17,294 nucleotides of DNA. Origin: CAZIWJ01 sp964542855 (GTDB lineage Bacteria > Bacteroidota > Bacteroidia > Cytophagales > Cyclobacteriaceae). The stretch covers positions 1 to 17,294 of the forward strand of contig CAZIWJ010000058.1 of assembly GCA_964542855.1 (NCBI GenBank). Reading direction: 5' to 3'. Shown here piece by piece: positions 15,602-17,294 of the stretch. The notes under the pieces are model-generated. The model made no database searches, had not been told where the DNA came from, and saw only the letters and a list, made by a program, of their open reading frames with translations. Positions within the stretch are counted from its first letter, which is position 1; each line of letters starts with the position of its first letter. A program made the position numbers and the translations under genes.

Positions 15602-17294
15602 TTGGATAACAAAAATACAACATATCCCCGGTATAGAAAGGCCTTACGTTATTTGCTGCAATTTGCGCTGGCAATTGTTGTACTGCTGATAATGGTGTCT
15701 GCTGTACTGCAAATTCCTGCGGTTCAAACATTTGTGGTTAATAAAGTTAGTAAGGAGCTATCGGAACGAAGCGGATACCCGATATCTATCGATCACGTAG
15801 ATATTAAGTGGTTTGATGTTGCTGCTTTGAAAAATGTTATGCTTCGCGATACCAACGGTGATACGCTGTTTTACGTGCCCTATGCCGATGTAGATCTAGA
15901 CTTACTTACACTGGTTAACCGATTTGATGAGCGTGTTTTTCATTTTGATAAAGTTCGACTAAATCAGCCCCAGGTAGCGCTTGAATTTAAACCGGGAGCA
16001 AATTTTTTGAATATTGTAGAGTTTTCCCACAGCCTGAAAGAGGCCGACCCGCCTGACTCACTGAAAAACAACCTGCCACCGCAACTTCTCATCGACGAAA
16101 TTGCCATTACGAATGGCCGGTTCAATTACAACGACAGAAGGAAAGACAGCCTGAACGGGCAGTTCGATTATTTTCACTTTAATCTGGTTGATGTTAATCT
16201 GAATGCTACTGATTTCGACCTGATCCAGGATTCGCTCTCCATGAATGTAACGAATTTGTCGATGCTTGAACCTGAAAACCAGCTGGCCATTAACGAAGCG
16301 CGGGTTCGTTTTAATTATAACCGTCATGAAATGGGATTCCGCAACCTGTACCTGGCAACCGACAAAACGGAACTGAAAGACTCGGTGGTTTTCTTGTATA
16401 ATCTTCCTTCTGCCCTGGGTAATTTTAACGAAGAAGTAACCATACACGCTAATATCAGTGAAAGCAAGATATTTTCCGGCGACCTTGGCCTTTTTGCCCC
16501 CTACTTCCAGGGTATTGCTTCTACCTACCGGGTTAATGGGGTGTTCAGGGGAAGGGTTAACCGGTTTACAGTGAATAATTTTCAGCTGAATTTCGGAAGA
16601 AATAGCAAGCTGATGGGAAAATTGAATATCGATGGATTACCCAACGTTAACGAGTCGTTTATCCAAATCGACCTGGAAACTTCTAAAATAACGGCCAGCG
16701 ACCTGAAGCCTTACCTGAATCGTGAAAACTACCGCCAGGCCTTAAAGTTTGGAATGGTTCGCCTGAACGGTGAGTTTGTGGGCTTTCCTAACGACTTTGT
16801 TGCCAATGGCTCATTTCAAACCCGATTGGGAAACATTAAATCCGACATCAACCTGAAACTGAATCAGGAACAGTCGTACTCCGGATCACTAACGCTAAAC
16901 AACTTTAACCTGGGTGTTTTTAGTGGTGATACCGCAGTTTTTGACAGAGTTAGTCTTACCGGTAACATTAAAGGGGCCGGACTTACACTGGAAACAGCTA
17001 ACTTCAGCCTGGAAGCTGCCTTTCATCACATCGACCTTTTTGCTTACCGGTACCGAAACCTGAAATCGGATGCCGAATTTTCCAAAGAACGCATTAACGG
17101 AAAAATTTCAGTACAGGATAAAAACCTGGTAGCCGACATCGACGGGATTATTAACCTGGAAAAGAATAATGAGTTCTTTCAGTTCGGCTTGCAGGTAGAC
17201 ACTGCCAATTTGCAGGCTCTTCGGTTATTGCCCATTCCACTGTCGGTAAGTACCCGCCTGTATGCCGACGTACAGGGGCTAAACCTGGACAGCC
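15602..17294 (+). CDS. TamB-like translocation/assembly protein, 5' part, TTG start
   Basis: The frame is open from 15590 to the end of the window, giving 564 visible residues of a longer protein; the 3' end is cut off. It starts with a short basic segment (YPRYRKALRY), one membrane helix at about 17-38 (LAIVVLLLIMVSAVL), then QIPAVQTFVVNKV and a long run of amphipathic beta strands with few charged clusters. This N-terminus and layout match the TamB/AsmA-like proteins of Bacteroidota, inner-membrane-anchored periplasmic bridges linked to lipid transport or outer-membrane assembly. The DUF490 domain that defines TamB would be at the missing C-terminus, so the name is by N-terminal likeness and its position beside tsaD. 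There is no ATG before the middle of the membrane helix (15692), so TTG at 15602 (or 15596) is the likely start. Confidence 0.85.
   Translation, partial: MDNKNTTYPRYRKALRYLLQFALAIVVLLIMVSAVLQIPAVQTFVVNKVSKELSERSGYPISIDHVDIKWFDVAALKNVMLRDTNGDTLFYVPYADVDLDLLTLVNRFDERVFHFDKVRLNQPQVALEFKPGANFLNIVEFSHSLKEADPPDSLKNNLPPQLLIDEIAITNGRFNYNDRRKDSLNGQFDYFHFNLVDVNLNATDFDLIQDSLSMNVTNLSMLEPENQLAINEARVRFNYNRHEMGFRNLYLATDKTELKDSVVFLYNLPSALGNFNEEVTIHANISESKIFSGDLGLFAPYFQGIASTYRVNGVFRGRVNRFTVNNFQLNFGRNSKLMGKLNIDGLPNVNESFIQIDLETSKITASDLKPYLNRENYRQALKFGMVRLNGEFVGFPNDFVANGSFQTRLGNIKSDINLKLNQEQSYSGSLTLNNFNLGVFSGDTAVFDRVSLTGNIKGAGLTLETANFSLEAAFHHIDLFAYRYRNLKSDAEFSKERINGKISVQDKNLVADIDGIINLEKNNEFFQFGLQVDTANLQALRLLPIPLSVSTRLYADVQGLNLDS
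15610..15617 (-). promoter_or_regulatory. Putative -7 promoter element of tsaD-smpB, inside the tamB coding start
   Basis: Minus-strand TATTTTTG exactly fits TAnnTTTG. A TTTC (15636-15639) lies 18 bases upstream as a weak -33 element. The predicted leader to the tsaD ATG is about 16 bases. The element lies within codons 3-6 of the divergent tamB-like gene. Confidence 0.55.

Noticed and set aside
15588..15731. 48-codon N-terminal extension of tsaD
   Set aside because: It does not resemble TsaD, runs antisense to the tamB membrane helix, and an exact -7 promoter element lies inside it.
1..17294. CRISPR arrays, tRNA or rRNA genes, insertion sequences, toxin-antitoxin or defence islands
   Set aside because: None was seen. 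All gaps are short, genes are compact and ordinary, and codon use looks even across the window by eye.

Overview
The window looks like core chromosome of a Bacteroidota bacterium, probably of the Cytophagales type (inference). The evidence is protein content typical of that phylum: a TamB-like protein beside TsaD, a lipid-anchored M1 aminopeptidase, a short PlsC-like acyltransferase and a compact HNH protein of a kind common in these genomes. Gene starts mostly lack Shine-Dalgarno sequences. Four upstream regions carry an exact TAnnTTTG -7 element, the Bacteroidota housekeeping promoter signature. I see no mobile element, CRISPR array, tRNA, rRNA or phage gene, and no gene-free stretch over 300 bases; the longest gaps are about 170 bases.

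Layout. (1) 1-763 is the 3' part of a PAS-type sensor histidine kinase. (2) 931-3242 is a rightward lipid cluster: accA, a patatin-like phospholipase and a PlsC-like acyltransferase, the last two overlapping by one base. (3) 3328-4608 is tyrS, leftward. (4) 4783-9469 is a tight rightward cluster: holA, a 1021-residue secreted TPR protein and nadD, with gaps of 6 and 4 bases. (5) 9490-10774 is pyrH-frr, leftward. (6) 10882-13446 is a lipoprotein M1 aminopeptidase, rightward, whose stop codon overlaps that of a leftward HNH endonuclease-like gene (13443-13943). (7) 14083-15587 is tsaD-smpB, leftward. (8) From 15602 a tamB-like gene runs rightward off the window, starting only 14 bases from the divergent tsaD start.

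Most genes are housekeeping. They cover the start of fatty-acid synthesis and phospholipid turnover (accA, patatin, acyltransferase), translation and its quality control (tyrS, frr, smpB, tsaD), replication (holA), NAD and pyrimidine nucleotide synthesis (nadD, pyrH), and the envelope (TPR protein, M1 lipoprotein, TamB). I found no convincing novel multi-gene system. The items worth a second look are small: the compressed tsaD/tamB divergent start, two near-perfect inverted repeats in intergenic regions, two starts that must be TTG, three convergent junctions without evident terminators, and a few conserved proteins of unclear role.
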